Below are positions 23,917 to 33,700 of a stretch of DNA of 60,093 nucleotides, one piece after another. Origin of the DNA: Flavobacterium sp. GTDB taxonomy: Bacteria > Bacteroidota > Bacteroidia > Flavobacteriales > Flavobacteriaceae. Numbering within the stretch: the first letter of the stretch is position 1; every line of letters starts with the position of its first letter. The notes under the pieces are model-generated. The model ran no database searches, was not told the DNA's origin, and worked only from the letters and a program-made list of their open reading frames with translations. Made by a program: the position numbers and the translations under genes. The stretch spans positions 1 to 60,093 of the forward strand of contig NZ_JAQSDH010000007.1 in assembly GCF_029945805.1 (NCBI RefSeq), read 5' to 3'.

Positions 23917-25878
23917 TTACTTCAGCTGTTGTTTTACGCGCTCAAAAACCGTTGTATTCGTTTTCACTGTAAATTCTTTTTTCAAATCAGCAACCCAGCC
24001 TTGTTCTAAATATTGCTGATAATCGTTAACCATTTTCCCTTTACATTCCTCCAAACTTTTGACACTTTCTGGCAGTATTCTTTCAACGTTGGTTACAAAA
24101 TAATATTCGCCTTCCTTGAACACTTCGGAAACGCCAACATCATATTTCATTGTTTTTGGCAAAGCATCACTTCCTTCTTCAAAAACACCGCTGTTGGTCA
24201 TCACATTCACCACATTGTTAAGATTTAGTTGGTCTTTAACTTCTTGTGGTTCGGTATTTTTCTTTAAAAGTGCTTGTGCCTTTTTAATCATTTCCAATTT
24301 GGTGGATGATGCTACTGTAACTTCAACTCTTTTCTTCCATAAATGCTCCATTTTGTGCGCTTCATAAAACTTATTCAGCCCAATAGTATCCGTTTTTGCA
24401 CGATCCCAAATTTCTTTTTCCATTAGATCAAAAAGCAATAATCCATCTCGATATTCTTCCATTACATTGGCAAAATCAGGAAAATCATTTTCTAGGTTTT
24501 CATCATAGTATGCGGTCAATTGTTCGTCTTGGAATTTTGTGTACAATTCTTCTATTAGATTTGAAAGCGGTTTGGTTTTAGAAGCGGCCTTCTGTTGTTT
24601 GTCAACAAATTCCAAAAAGGTTTTACCCTCAATTCTTTTATTATTTATCGTCAACAAGGGCGCTTTGTAGTCGTTCGCGTTTGCAGGAAGTGTCCACTTT
24701 GATTCGTAGAAATCGTTTGTTATCAGCTTTGAAAGTGCTGAAAACTGTTTTTTATCTGTCTTGTACGTATACTTTTTTCTAAGTTTTTCGTTTAAAGACG
24801 CAGTTATTTTTTTTGACCTATCGTCTTTACCAATTTTAGTTTCCAACTCGGATTTCATCTCATCCAATGATTTTATTGGATGCTTTTCTATTAATTTGAC
24901 AATGTGCCATCCAAACTGAGATTGGAATGGTTTTGAAATTTCGCCGGGTTTTGTAAGTGAAAAAGCAACATCTTCAAACTCTTGAGAACTCAACTGACCT
25001 GAACCAAATCGATTTAGAACGCCACCTTTTGCAGCCGATGATTTATCTTCAGAAAACTGTTTGGCTAAAGCGTCAAATTGTTCTCCTTGTTGAATTTTTT
25101 TGTAAATATCGTTAATCGTATTTTTAGAATTCTTCTCTGCTTCTTCTGGTTTTTCATTTAAAATCATAATGTGAGCCACCGTTATTTCGCCGCGGTTATC
25201 TCTAACATCATTAATCTTTAAAATATGGTATCCAAAACGCGTTCTGATTATTTTAGAAACCTGCCCTTTTGAAGTGCTAAAAGCTGCATTTTCAAATGGA
25301 TATACCATTCTAAACGCACTGAAATAACCTAAATCACCTTTGTTTTCTTTGGCAGATGGATCTTCAGAAAACTGAGTGGCTAAATCATCGAAATTTTCTC
25401 CGGCAACCGCTTTTTTTCTAATATCTTCTATTTTTTTGTATGCTTTTAATGTATCTGCAGGAATTGCATTTTCATCTACCAAGATAAGAATATGAGACGC
25501 TTTAATTTCTTTTTGAAGGCGATTGTATCCTTCTTCAATAAGCTCTTGAGTGATTTTAGTATCGTTAAAATAGTTTTTGGCCAATTGCGTTCTATACGAT
25601 TTTAACTCATTTTGATACTGTGGATTATTTTGCAAACCCAATTTGTATGCTTTGTTAACTTTCAATTTGTAGCCAATGAAAAGCTCTAAATATTGGTCTA
25701 AATCTTTTTGGGTATCGTCTTTAACTAAATCTAAATTCTTTTTATAAATCCGAGAAAATTCGTCGGTATAATACGGTTTTTCATTAATCGTAAACAAAAC
25801 TTCTTTTGAATTATTTTGTGCAAAACTGGCAATGGACAGTAAAAATAATAAACCGAAAAAAAACTGTTTTAAGTTCAT
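23917..25878 (-). CDS. Large periplasmic peptidyl-prolyl cis-trans isomerase (double parvulin)
   Basis: This 653-residue exported protein has a signal peptide (FFFGLLFLLSIASFAQ). Two parvulin rotamase domains follow: residues ~120-222 (ASHILILVDE, LATQFSEDPSAKENKGDLGY, RFGYHILKI) and ~228-330 (AHIMILNEKP, KQFSEDKSSAAKGGVL, QFGWHIVKL). The remaining ~300 residues form an alpha-helical C-terminal region that ends with VKQQLK. It heads the operon of three periplasmic folding factors and probably assists outer-membrane or T9SS client proteins. A good promoter is visible upstream. Confidence 0.92.
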   Translation of the reverse strand: MNLKQFFFGLLFLLSIASFAQNNSKEVLFTINEKPYYTDEFSRIYKKNLDLVKDDTQKDLDQYLELFIGYKLKVNKAYKLGLQNNPQYQNELKSYRTQLAKNYFNDTKITQELIEEGYNRLQKEIKASHILILVDENAIPADTLKAYKKIEDIRKKAVAGENFDDLATQFSEDPSAKENKGDLGYFSAFRMVYPFENAAFSTSKGQVSKIIRTRFGYHILKINDVRDNRGEITVAHIMILNEKPEEAEKNSKNTINDIYKKIQQGEQFDALAKQFSEDKSSAAKGGVLNRFGSGQLSSQEFEDVAFSLTKPGEISKPFQSQFGWHIVKLIEKHPIKSLDEMKSELETKIGKDDRSKKITASLNEKLRKKYTYKTDKKQFSALSKLITNDFYESKWTLPANANDYKAPLLTINNKRIEGKTFLEFVDKQQKAASKTKPLSNLIEELYTKFQDEQLTAYYDENLENDFPDFANVMEEYRDGLLLFDLMEKEIWDRAKTDTIGLNKFYEAHKMEHLWKKRVEVTVASSTKLEMIKKAQALLKKNTEPQEVKDQLNLNNVVNVMTNSGVFEEGSDALPKTMKYDVGVSEVFKEGEYYFVTNVERILPESVKSLEECKGKMVNDYQQYLEQGWVADLKKEFTVKTNTTVFERVKQQLK

Positions 25879-25968
25879 GCTGATAAAATTTTCTATATAA
25901 AATTTACAATTACTTTTGGTATTCCTTTACTAGCTAAAATTAGTTAAGATTTGCATAGTAACAATCAA

Positions 25969-25998
25969 CAAAAATAGTAATTCAAACACATTATCCAA
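25969..25998 (-). promoter_or_regulatory. Bacteroidota-type promoter of the isomerase operon
   Basis: On the minus strand TTG (25998-25996) is followed by 19 bases and TATTTTTG (25976-25969). This fits TTG-N17-19-TAnnTTTG exactly, 91 bases before the start codon. It is the best complete promoter match seen in the window. Confidence 0.6.
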
Positions 25999-26104
25999 CT
26001 ATACAAGCTACTATTAACAAAATTTTATTAACACAACTTCCTATGTAAATAGCCCTAAGAAGATTTGCACTGCAAAGCATGCAGAAATAATCAGTAAATA
26101 ATAG

Positions 26105-26112
26105 TATTTTTG
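26105..26112 (+). promoter_or_regulatory. Putative -7 promoter box for prfC
   Basis: TATTTTTG matches TAnnTTTG, 21 bases before the prfC ATG. No TTG was found at the consensus spacing. Confidence 0.4.
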
Positions 26113-26132
26113 CAACCAATTTATTAAAAATC

Positions 26133-27722
26133 ATGAGTTTTTTAAAAGAAATAGAACGTCGAAGAACCTTTGGGATTATTTCGCATCCCGATGCCGGAAA
26201 AACTACACTAACAGAGAAGTTATTACTGTTTGGAGGCGCAATCCAAGAAGCTGGTGCCGTTAAAAACAATAAAATCAAAAAAGGAGCCACTTCGGATTTC
26301 ATGGAGATTGAACGTCAAAGAGGAATTTCGGTATCGACTTCCGTTTTGGCCTTTAATTACAAAGGAAAGAAAATAAACATACTAGATACTCCGGGACATA
26401 AGGATTTTGCTGAAGATACTTTTAGAACTTTGACCGCTGTTGATAGCGTTATTGTTGTTATTGATGTTGCGAAAGGTGTTGAGGAACAGACCGAGAAATT
26501 AGTTGCCGTTTGCCGAATGCGAAATATTCCAATGATTGTTTTTATCAACAAATTAGATAGAGAAGGAAAAGATGCTTTCGACTTGATGGATGAAGTAGAG
26601 CAAAAATTAGGGTTGAGCGTTACCCCTTTAAGTTTTCCTATTGGAATGGGATATGACTTTCAGGGAATTTATAACATTTGGGAACAAAACATTAATATTT
26701 TCAGTGGTGATAGCCGAAAAAATATTGAAGATACTATTGCTTTTTCTGATATGAACAGTCCAGAATTAGAGAAAATCATTGGAGAAAAACCTGCAGTGAA
26801 GTTGCGTGAGGAATTGGAATTAATTTCAGAAGTTTATCCGCCATTTGATAGAGAAAAATACCTTTCTGGGAATTTACAGCCCGTATTCTTTGGTTCGGCT
26901 TTGAACAATTTTGGAGTTAGAGAATTATTGGATTGTTTTATTGAGATTGCTCCGGCACCAAGGCCAAAAGAATCAGAAACGCGATTGGTTAAACCTGAAG
27001 AAGAAAAATTAGCCGGATTCGTTTTTAAAATTCATGCAAACATGGACCCGAAACACCGAGATAGATTGGCGTTCGTCAAAATTGTTTCAGGAACATTTGA
27101 ACGCAACAAACCTTATATGCATGTGAGATTGGGCAAAAATTTAAAATTCTCTAGTCCGAATGCGTTCTTTGCAGAGCGAAAAGAAATTGTCGACATTTCC
27201 TATCCTGGTGATATTGTAGGATTACATGATACGGGAAATTTTAAAATTGGCGACACTTTAACCGAAGGCGAAATAATGAGTTTCAAGGGTATTCCAAGCT
27301 TCTCACCAGAGCATTTTAGATATATCAACAACGCCGATCCGTTAAAAGCAAAGCAATTAGACAAAGGAATTGACCAATTAATGGATGAAGGGGTTGCACA
27401 GTTATTTACTTTAGAAATGAATAACCGTAAGATTATTGGAACGGTTGGCGCACTGCAATACGAAGTAATTCAATACCGTTTAGAACATGAATACGGAGCA
27501 AAATGCAGCTACGAGAATTTCCCAGTTCACAAAGCCTGCTGGGTAAAGCCAAATGACCCTAAGAGTGAAGAATTTAAGGAGTTCAAAAGAATTAAACAGA
27601 AGTTTTTAGCGCATGATAAATATGGACAATTAGTATTTTTAGCCGATTCTGAATTTACAATTCAGATGACTCAAACGAAGTTTCCTAACGTAAAGTTGTA
27701 TTTCACCTCTGAATTTGATTAA
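26133..27722 (+). CDS. prfC: Peptide chain release factor 3
   Basis: RF3 is a translational GTPase that removes RF1/RF2 from the ribosome after termination. The 529-residue protein has G1 SHPDAGKTTLTEKLL (residues ~17-31), G2 with QRGISV, G3 DTPGHKDF and G4 FINKLDREG. An insert GAVKNNKIKKGATSDFMEIE is typical of RF3 (compare [20 protein letters not shown] in other bacteria). EF-G-like domains II and III follow. It is divergent from the isomerase operon and transcribed alone. Confidence 0.96.
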   Translation: MSFLKEIERRRTFGIISHPDAGKTTLTEKLLLFGGAIQEAGAVKNNKIKKGATSDFMEIERQRGISVSTSVLAFNYKGKKINILDTPGHKDFAEDTFRTLTAVDSVIVVIDVAKGVEEQTEKLVAVCRMRNIPMIVFINKLDREGKDAFDLMDEVEQKLGLSVTPLSFPIGMGYDFQGIYNIWEQNINIFSGDSRKNIEDTIAFSDMNSPELEKIIGEKPAVKLREELELISEVYPPFDREKYLSGNLQPVFFGSALNNFGVRELLDCFIEIAPAPRPKESETRLVKPEEEKLAGFVFKIHANMDPKHRDRLAFVKIVSGTFERNKPYMHVRLGKNLKFSSPNAFFAERKEIVDISYPGDIVGLHDTGNFKIGDTLTEGEIMSFKGIPSFSPEHFRYINNADPLKAKQLDKGIDQLMDEGVAQLFTLEMNNRKIIGTVGALQYEVIQYRLEHEYGAKCSYENFPVHKACWVKPNDPKSEEFKEFKRIKQKFLAHDKYGQLVFLADSEFTIQMTQTKFPNVKLYFTSEFD

Positions 27723-27797
27723 ATCATCGTAAAATCCAAACTAAATTTTTTAGTTTTGAAAATGATTCCTATATTTACCCCTTGAAATAGAGTGTTT

Positions 27798-28007
27798 ATG
27801 AGAAATTTAGTTAAATTATATTTAGTTTCGTTTATATTTTTGTCGGATTTTATAGCCTTTGCCCAACCCGGTGATGATGATGGTACTGGAGGTCTTGAAG
27901 GTGGTGATCCACAACCAGCACCTATCGACAGCAAATTAATCCTTTTAGCAATTATTGGTATTCTTTTCGCAGTTTACAGTTTTAGAAAAAACAGAAAACA
28001 AGCTTAA
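27798..28007 (+). CDS. Small exported membrane protein
   Basis: The product is about 69 residues from the ATG at 27798 (a GTG two codons earlier is also possible). A signal sequence (LVSFIFLSDFIAFAQ) is followed by an acidic Gly/Asp/Pro-rich stretch, PGDDDGTGGLEGGDPQPAPI. A single membrane helix, LILLAIIGILFAVYSF, and a basic tail, RKNRKQA, come last. The layout (short periplasmic loop, one anchor, positive cytoplasmic end) resembles many small orphan proteins of flavobacteria with PGDP and FAFYYFRK-like ends. Function is unknown. It ends at a strong terminator. Confidence 0.7.
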   Translation: MRNLVKLYLVSFIFLSDFIAFAQPGDDDGTGGLEGGDPQPAPIDSKLILLAIIGILFAVYSFRKNRKQA

Positions 28008-28026
28008 ACAATTTTTAAGTTTCAAA

Positions 28027-28064
28027 ATAAAAAAATCCCTGTTATCACTAGCAGGGATTTTTTG
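28027..28064 (+). terminator. Rho-independent terminator
   Basis: AAAATCCCTG pairs with CAGGGATTTT across a 10-base loop, with A- and T-runs at the sides. It follows the small membrane protein gene. Confidence 0.85.
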
Positions 28065-28252
28065 TTGTGCTTTTTTGTGATACTATTTAATGAAATTTGC
28101 GGTCAATTATAATCTACTACTTTACTTCTTATATAGGAATCAAGCTATAACTTTAAGTAAACCTTTTTGATGGTACTGTTATTTTACAAAAGTAAAGAGT
28201 TTAAAAATTTAATGTCATTCTAGAAAAAAGGCAAAACACAATAAGTAAGTAT

Positions 28253-28285
28253 ATAAAAAAATCCCCATCGAATTAATGGGGATTT
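28253..28285 (-). terminator. Rho-independent terminator of the T9SS type C gene
   Basis: On the minus strand ATCCCCAT (28283-28276) pairs with ATGGGGAT (28268-28261) and is followed by a T-run. It lies about 25 bases beyond the stop at 28308. Confidence 0.8.
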
Positions 28286-28307
28286 AAAGGTAAAATATAT
28301 CTAAAAT

Positions 28308-30326
28308 TTATCTTATTACTTTCTTAGTTACCATTGCTCCATCTTCTGAAGTAATTTGAACTAACAACACTTGATTTGCTAATCCCCCATTTATAGTAGT
28401 TTGGTTTGAATTGATTGCTTTTTTCTCTTCTATCAATCTGCCTCTAATGTCAAATACTTTGATTGATGCCATGATTGCATTTCCAGAATTCACTACAAAC
28501 TCATTGCTTTGAGAGTAGATAACTACATTGTTGGCAGTAAATATTGGAGTCGCTAATAGAGATTGATATAAAATTTCAAAACGACTAGTAAATGTTCCGG
28601 CATTAGAAGCAAAAGTATAGGCTCCAGCCATGGTTAAATTATGAACTGTATTCGCTAAAGTATCTCTCAAATAAACCGTTTGCCCACTAGAGAATAAACC
28701 ATCAACATGGTCTATAGCTATGCTGTAGTTTCCTGCTGTAGTTGCGCTAAAACTTAACGGAACCACGTCAGCGTTGTCAAATGGCAGCGGTCTTCCTTGA
28801 ACAGCATAAGGAGTAGCTTCAATTAAAGATGTTAAAACAATATCTCCTTGGTTAATATTCTTGCCGTCAATTTTGGAATCAACTCCTACAGTAGCACCAT
28901 TCATATAACCGACCATAGTCTGTGAAAAAGAACCGGTTGCACTAGTGGCATTCAACCAAATACGATGTTTTTCAACAATAGCATTAGTAGCAGCAGTTTT
29001 AAAAAATTGATTAGCGCTATTTGAAGCTCTCATATCATTAGTAAAAATAACAAAACTCTCGCTTAAGTTCTCTAATCGTTCCACGAAAAATCCTTGTCCA
29101 GTTTGAATAACACCATTAGGATTCGTCACACCATCTTCTCCATTACTAGTAAATCCTAGTTCGGTCCAGACACAATAGCTTGAGTTTAAACTCCCGTTAG
29201 TTTTTCTCCAAAAATAAAGGACACCCGTAATATTGAGACTGTTGTTATTGTTAGAAACAAAAGCTAAAGCATCAATAGGAGATGGATAAGGATTACCTAC
29301 TAAGTTATATCGTTGACCTAATACATTGTCATCAAGAGAGACAGAATAATCTCCGTTGTTTGGCACACCTCTGAACGCACCAGTCCAAGCAGTTGGAGTA
29401 GTCGGATGGTTATTTGGCGTACGAATCAGATATCCTTTTGCCGAATTAAAATTAGTTGCGCTAGGTGCAGTTACTACATCATACAAATTGCTAGCAGTGT
29501 TGTAAGTATAAAAGCGAGTAGTTACTGTATTTGGTGAAAAATCAGTAAGTATTTGATTGGCAACAGGTGATGACCACAACGTATAATCCAATCGTTTTAA
29601 AGGAGAGCTATTTCTGTGGATTAAGATATCCCCTATATTAGGATTAGAATCTTCACTTTGCAACAAAGAAGCATTACTTTCAAAACTTACTGAACTTCCT
29701 TCTGAAACTTCTAACGAACCTTTTATATTAACAGTATCTCCAGATGAAATAATCACAGTTGCATTATTTACGACTGTTAGCTTACAAGCTGAAATATTGG
29801 TTCCTTGAGACGTGAAATTACTTTGTATTATGGCAGAGACGGCTTGAGTAGGTTCGCCTGCACTCCAACTAGTCCCGTTCCAAGTTGTACTTGTTATTGT
29901 TGTTGTTACAGTAGCATATTCAGAATAAACAATACCCGAATTTGCTGTTTGTACTACAGCTCTAAAATAAATAGTGGTACTTAATTGTCCTACCCTAGCT
30001 CCAGTTAAAGTTGCTAAAGTATTGTCAATAGTACTAGGCGAAGTAAAGCTAGAGTCTTCTGAGCTTTCCCAATTTAAAATATCCCCAGCATAGCCTGTCA
30101 AAACTAAATTGGCTGGTCTTGTTCCTGCGCAAATGGTTTGATTAGCGGTAACTAGTCCACCTTCTCCAGTAATTAAAAAGTTGGAGTGAACTGATACTAA
30201 ATTTCTATTGAAGGGATTTTCATTGTTATATAAAGGATTTGTTTTACAATAAGAAACAATTGACAATCCAAAGATCAGTAACGAACATAAAACATGCTTT
30301 CTAGGAGTAGGTAAATTTGCTTTCAT
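28308..30326 (-). CDS. Secreted protein with T9SS type C sorting module
   Basis: This 672-residue secreted protein has a signal peptide (VLCSLLIFGLSIVSYCK). A short Ig-like region follows (TANQTICAGTRPANLVLTGY, residues ~59-78), then the shared ~500-residue type C module. Landmarks are LDYTLWSSPV (~246), LVGNPYPSPIDA, GVLYFWRKTNG, VIQTGQGFFVERL, RIWLNATSATGSFSQTMVGY, AIDHVDGLF and the ending VTKKVIR. The last ~80 residues form the beta-rich sorting signal. T9SS would export it across the outer membrane and release or anchor it at the surface. The passenger part is small, so the module makes up most of the protein. The gene is transcribed alone. Confidence 0.88.
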   Translation of the reverse strand: MKANLPTPRKHVLCSLLIFGLSIVSYCKTNPLYNNENPFNRNLVSVHSNFLITGEGGLVTANQTICAGTRPANLVLTGYAGDILNWESSEDSSFTSPSTIDNTLATLTGARVGQLSTTIYFRAVVQTANSGIVYSEYATVTTTITSTTWNGTSWSAGEPTQAVSAIIQSNFTSQGTNISACKLTVVNNATVIISSGDTVNIKGSLEVSEGSSVSFESNASLLQSEDSNPNIGDILIHRNSSPLKRLDYTLWSSPVANQILTDFSPNTVTTRFYTYNTASNLYDVVTAPSATNFNSAKGYLIRTPNNHPTTPTAWTGAFRGVPNNGDYSVSLDDNVLGQRYNLVGNPYPSPIDALAFVSNNNNSLNITGVLYFWRKTNGSLNSSYCVWTELGFTSNGEDGVTNPNGVIQTGQGFFVERLENLSESFVIFTNDMRASNSANQFFKTAATNAIVEKHRIWLNATSATGSFSQTMVGYMNGATVGVDSKIDGKNINQGDIVLTSLIEATPYAVQGRPLPFDNADVVPLSFSATTAGNYSIAIDHVDGLFSSGQTVYLRDTLANTVHNLTMAGAYTFASNAGTFTSRFEILYQSLLATPIFTANNVVIYSQSNEFVVNSGNAIMASIKVFDIRGRLIEEKKAINSNQTTINGGLANQVLLVQITSEDGAMVTKKVIR

Positions 30327-30351
30327 AATTTTCAGGGTTTTAATTATGAGA

Positions 30352-30359
30352 CAAACTTA
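30352..30359 (-). promoter_or_regulatory. Putative -7 promoter box of the 672-residue T9SS protein
   Basis: On the minus strand this reads TAAGTTTG (TAnnTTTG), 26 bases upstream of the start at 30326. Confidence 0.4.
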
Positions 30360-30626
30360 CTGGTATTACCTAGTCTACTTTAAAAATTTAGACGAATGAC
30401 ATAGTAAGTGTAGACGAAAATCTTTTTATTGTAGTTAAACGGTAATTTACTCGACAAAATGACGAACATAAAATGCATAAATTAAGGCTATAAAAATTAC
30501 GTTTTTTTTCAGCTATACATTTTTAACTCTTTTTATAACATAATTATAATCAGTTAATCAGAATTTTATTTGATAATAATGGCAATTTTTAACAAAATTA
30601 AATTTCAAAAAATCATAAAAAAAACT

Positions 30627-30634
30627 TAAATTTG
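30627..30634 (+). promoter_or_regulatory. Putative -7 promoter box of the first kinase operon
   Basis: TAAATTTG matches TAnnTTTG, 70 bases before the kinase start at 30704. Confidence 0.45.
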
Positions 30635-30703
30635 AATATCACGCAGGCTCACCAATCGTTTTATTAGTTTTAATCTGAAAACTTAAATTCCATTATTTTA
30701 TTT

Positions 30704-33700
30704 ATGATTAGTGAAAAATCTTTAATCGAGTTTTTTAATATTTCGTCAACGCCTAGTTTAGTGTTGCTTCCTGATGGACCAAAATTTACAATAGTTGAAG
30801 TCAATCCTGCTTATCTTGCCTCAACTAACTCTATGCGTGAAGATTTAATTGGCAAAGGAATTCTTGAAGCCTTTCCTTACGACGCGTCAGACCCAACTGC
30901 TGAAAGCTTGAAGAACTTAACACAGTCTCTCAATACGGTTATTAAAACCAAAAAGAGCCATAAAATGGCGCTTCAAAAATACCCTATTCCTATTAAGGGA
31001 ACTTCTAAATATAAACTTAAGTATAGGGATTCAGAGAACAGTCCATTATTGAATGATTGCGGAGACATAAAGATGATTATTCATTCTTTTACTAATGTAA
31101 CTGAAAAAAAAGTAATTGATGAAAATTCGAATGAATCCAAAATTAGTGAAAAATTAAGGACTAAAATTCTGCTACAAACTGAAGAAATAGCAAAAATCGG
31201 GAGATGGGAACGCGATTTTGTTACAGGAAAAATGCATTGGTCAGACAATCTGTATTTGCTCCTTGGTTACCAACCGCAAGAGTTTGAAATAACAATGGAA
31301 AAAATTTTTGAATTTATCCATCCCGATGATATAGAGAGAAGAAATACTCTTTTTGAGCATGCGCAAAAAAATCAGGAAGATTTTTATATGAATGTGCGAT
31401 TTGTAGCCCAAGACAAATCCATAGTTTATATAACAATTCGAGGTGTTTTTATATTTGACAATAACGGCAAACCAAAAAAAATAGTTGGAACGATTCAAGA
31501 CACAACCGATATCACCACTGCAGAATTTAATGCATTAGAGTCAAAAAGAGCAATTCAAAAAATATTAGATTTATCATTAGATATTATTTGTACGGGTGAT
31601 GAACTTGGTAATTTCCTTACTACAAACGCTGCCTGCGAGTTGATTTTGGGCTATACCCCAGAGGAATTTAAAGGAAAAAACTTTACTGAATTTGTATATA
31701 AAGATGATTTTACAAAATCAATAGATGCACAAGAAGAAGTAGTTTCCGGAATAGCAGTCAAAGTCCTAGAAAATACTATGATTCACAAAGACGGGCGCTT
31801 AGTTTCTATGTTATGGTCGGCTCGATTTGATGAATCAGAAAAAATAGTGTATGGTGTGGGTAAGGATGTTACCAACCTAAAAATAGCAAAAAAAGAAGCT
31901 AAAGAAAAACAAGATTTTATTGAAATCGCGTTGAAAAATTTACCAATTGGTGTAACTATTCAGAAAGTAGACGAAAACTTTAAAGTACTTTGGATGAATT
32001 CAAAAGTAACGGAAATTAATGGTTGGCCTGCTGAAGTAATGAGTCAATTTCCGGATTATTTAACTAAGATATTTCCAGACGAAAGGTATCGAAATGAAAT
32101 ATCGGAAAGTATCATGAATGATATTAGAACTGGCGATAAGGATAAGATCAATTCGAAAAACCTTATCATTACCACTCAGACAGGAGAGCAGAAAATTATG
32201 AATGCGCTTTCCATTCCCATTCCTGAACAAAATCTGATTATTTCTACTGTAATGGACGTGACGGATCAGGTACAAGCACAAAAAATAATTCATGAAAGTA
32301 ATGAGCGTTACGAATATGTAACCAAAGCAACATCAGATGCCGTCTGGGATTGGGATTTAATTACTGATGGTATTTATTACGGAGAAGGTTTTGATCGTTT
32401 ATTTGGATACAAAATCGATGCCCATCAAAATAACAGTGCTTTTTGGAAATCAAATATACATCCTGATGATAACGAAAGTGTTTTAGCAACTATTTACAAC
32501 ATCATAAATGGCAAAGAGAATAAATGGATGGCGGAATACCGGTATAAAAAATCTAATGGAGATTACGCCTTTGTTAATGACAAAGGAATTGTAATAAGAG
32601 ACGCCACTGGAAAAGCCAAGCGAATGGTTGGCGCTATGCAGGACATTACCAAACAAAAAGAAGAGGAATTACGTCTAATGCTTTTAGAAACTGTAATTAC
32701 CAATACCACCGATGCTGTAGTAATAAAAGAAGCAAATCCCTCACGTGAATTGGGCAGAAAAATACTTTATGTTAACGATGCTTTCACAAAAATGAGTGGG
32801 TATGCTAAAAGTGAAATAATAGGCAAAACACACAAATTATTACATGGACCCAATACGGACCCCAAGGAATTGGAACTGTTTTATAAAGCGCTTGATGAGT
32901 TAAAAACCACAAACATAACAATATTAAACTATAAAAAAGACGGACAAGAGTTTTGGGTAAATTTAGTAGTAAACCCTGTATTCAATAACAAAGGAGAGCA
33001 TACGCATTGGGTATCTATAGAACGTGACGTCACCGAAAGCAAAATACAGGAACAAAACCTATCCGAAGTAAGCCAAAAATTAGCACATACTCTGGATAGT
33101 ATTCAAGATGGGTTTTATACTTTGGATAACAATTGGAATGTGATGTATTGGAACCATGTAGTTGAAGGAATTTCTGGCAAAAATCAATATGAAATGGAGG
33201 GCATGAATATATGGGATGTATATGAAGGAAAAATTTCAAAAAAAATGTATTACCAATTTCATAAGGCTAAAAATGAAAATAAACCTGTTCGTTTAGAAAT
33301 CTTTTCAAAGATTAGTAAGAATTGGTTTGAAGTAAATGGCTTTCCGTCCAGTATGGGATTAACCGTTTATTTCAAGAATATTAATCAAAGAAAGCATATG
33401 GAGAATCAGTTAAAAAAAACAAACAGAACCTTAGAAACCCGTTTAAAAGAGTTGGCTATTTCTAATGAGGAACTAGAGCGGTTTGCTTATATAGCTTCAC
33501 ATGATTTGCAGGAACCCCTTAGAATGGTTACCGGTTTCCTAACACAAATTGAAAAAAAATATGAAGCTATTTTAGATGAAAAAGGAAAGAAATATATCTT
33601 TTTTGCCGTAGATGGAGCTAAAAGAATGCGCCAAATTATTTTAGATTTATTAGAGTTTTCAAGAATTGGTAAAATTGAAAGCAAATTAGAAGAAATCAAT

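Larger units (their letters stand above)
30327..30703. other. AT-rich intergenic region with divergent promoters
   Basis: This gap lies between the divergent T9SS gene and the first large kinase. It holds -7 boxes for both directions (30352-30359 and 30627-30634). I see no ORF of note, repeat or RNA gene in it. Confidence 0.6.
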
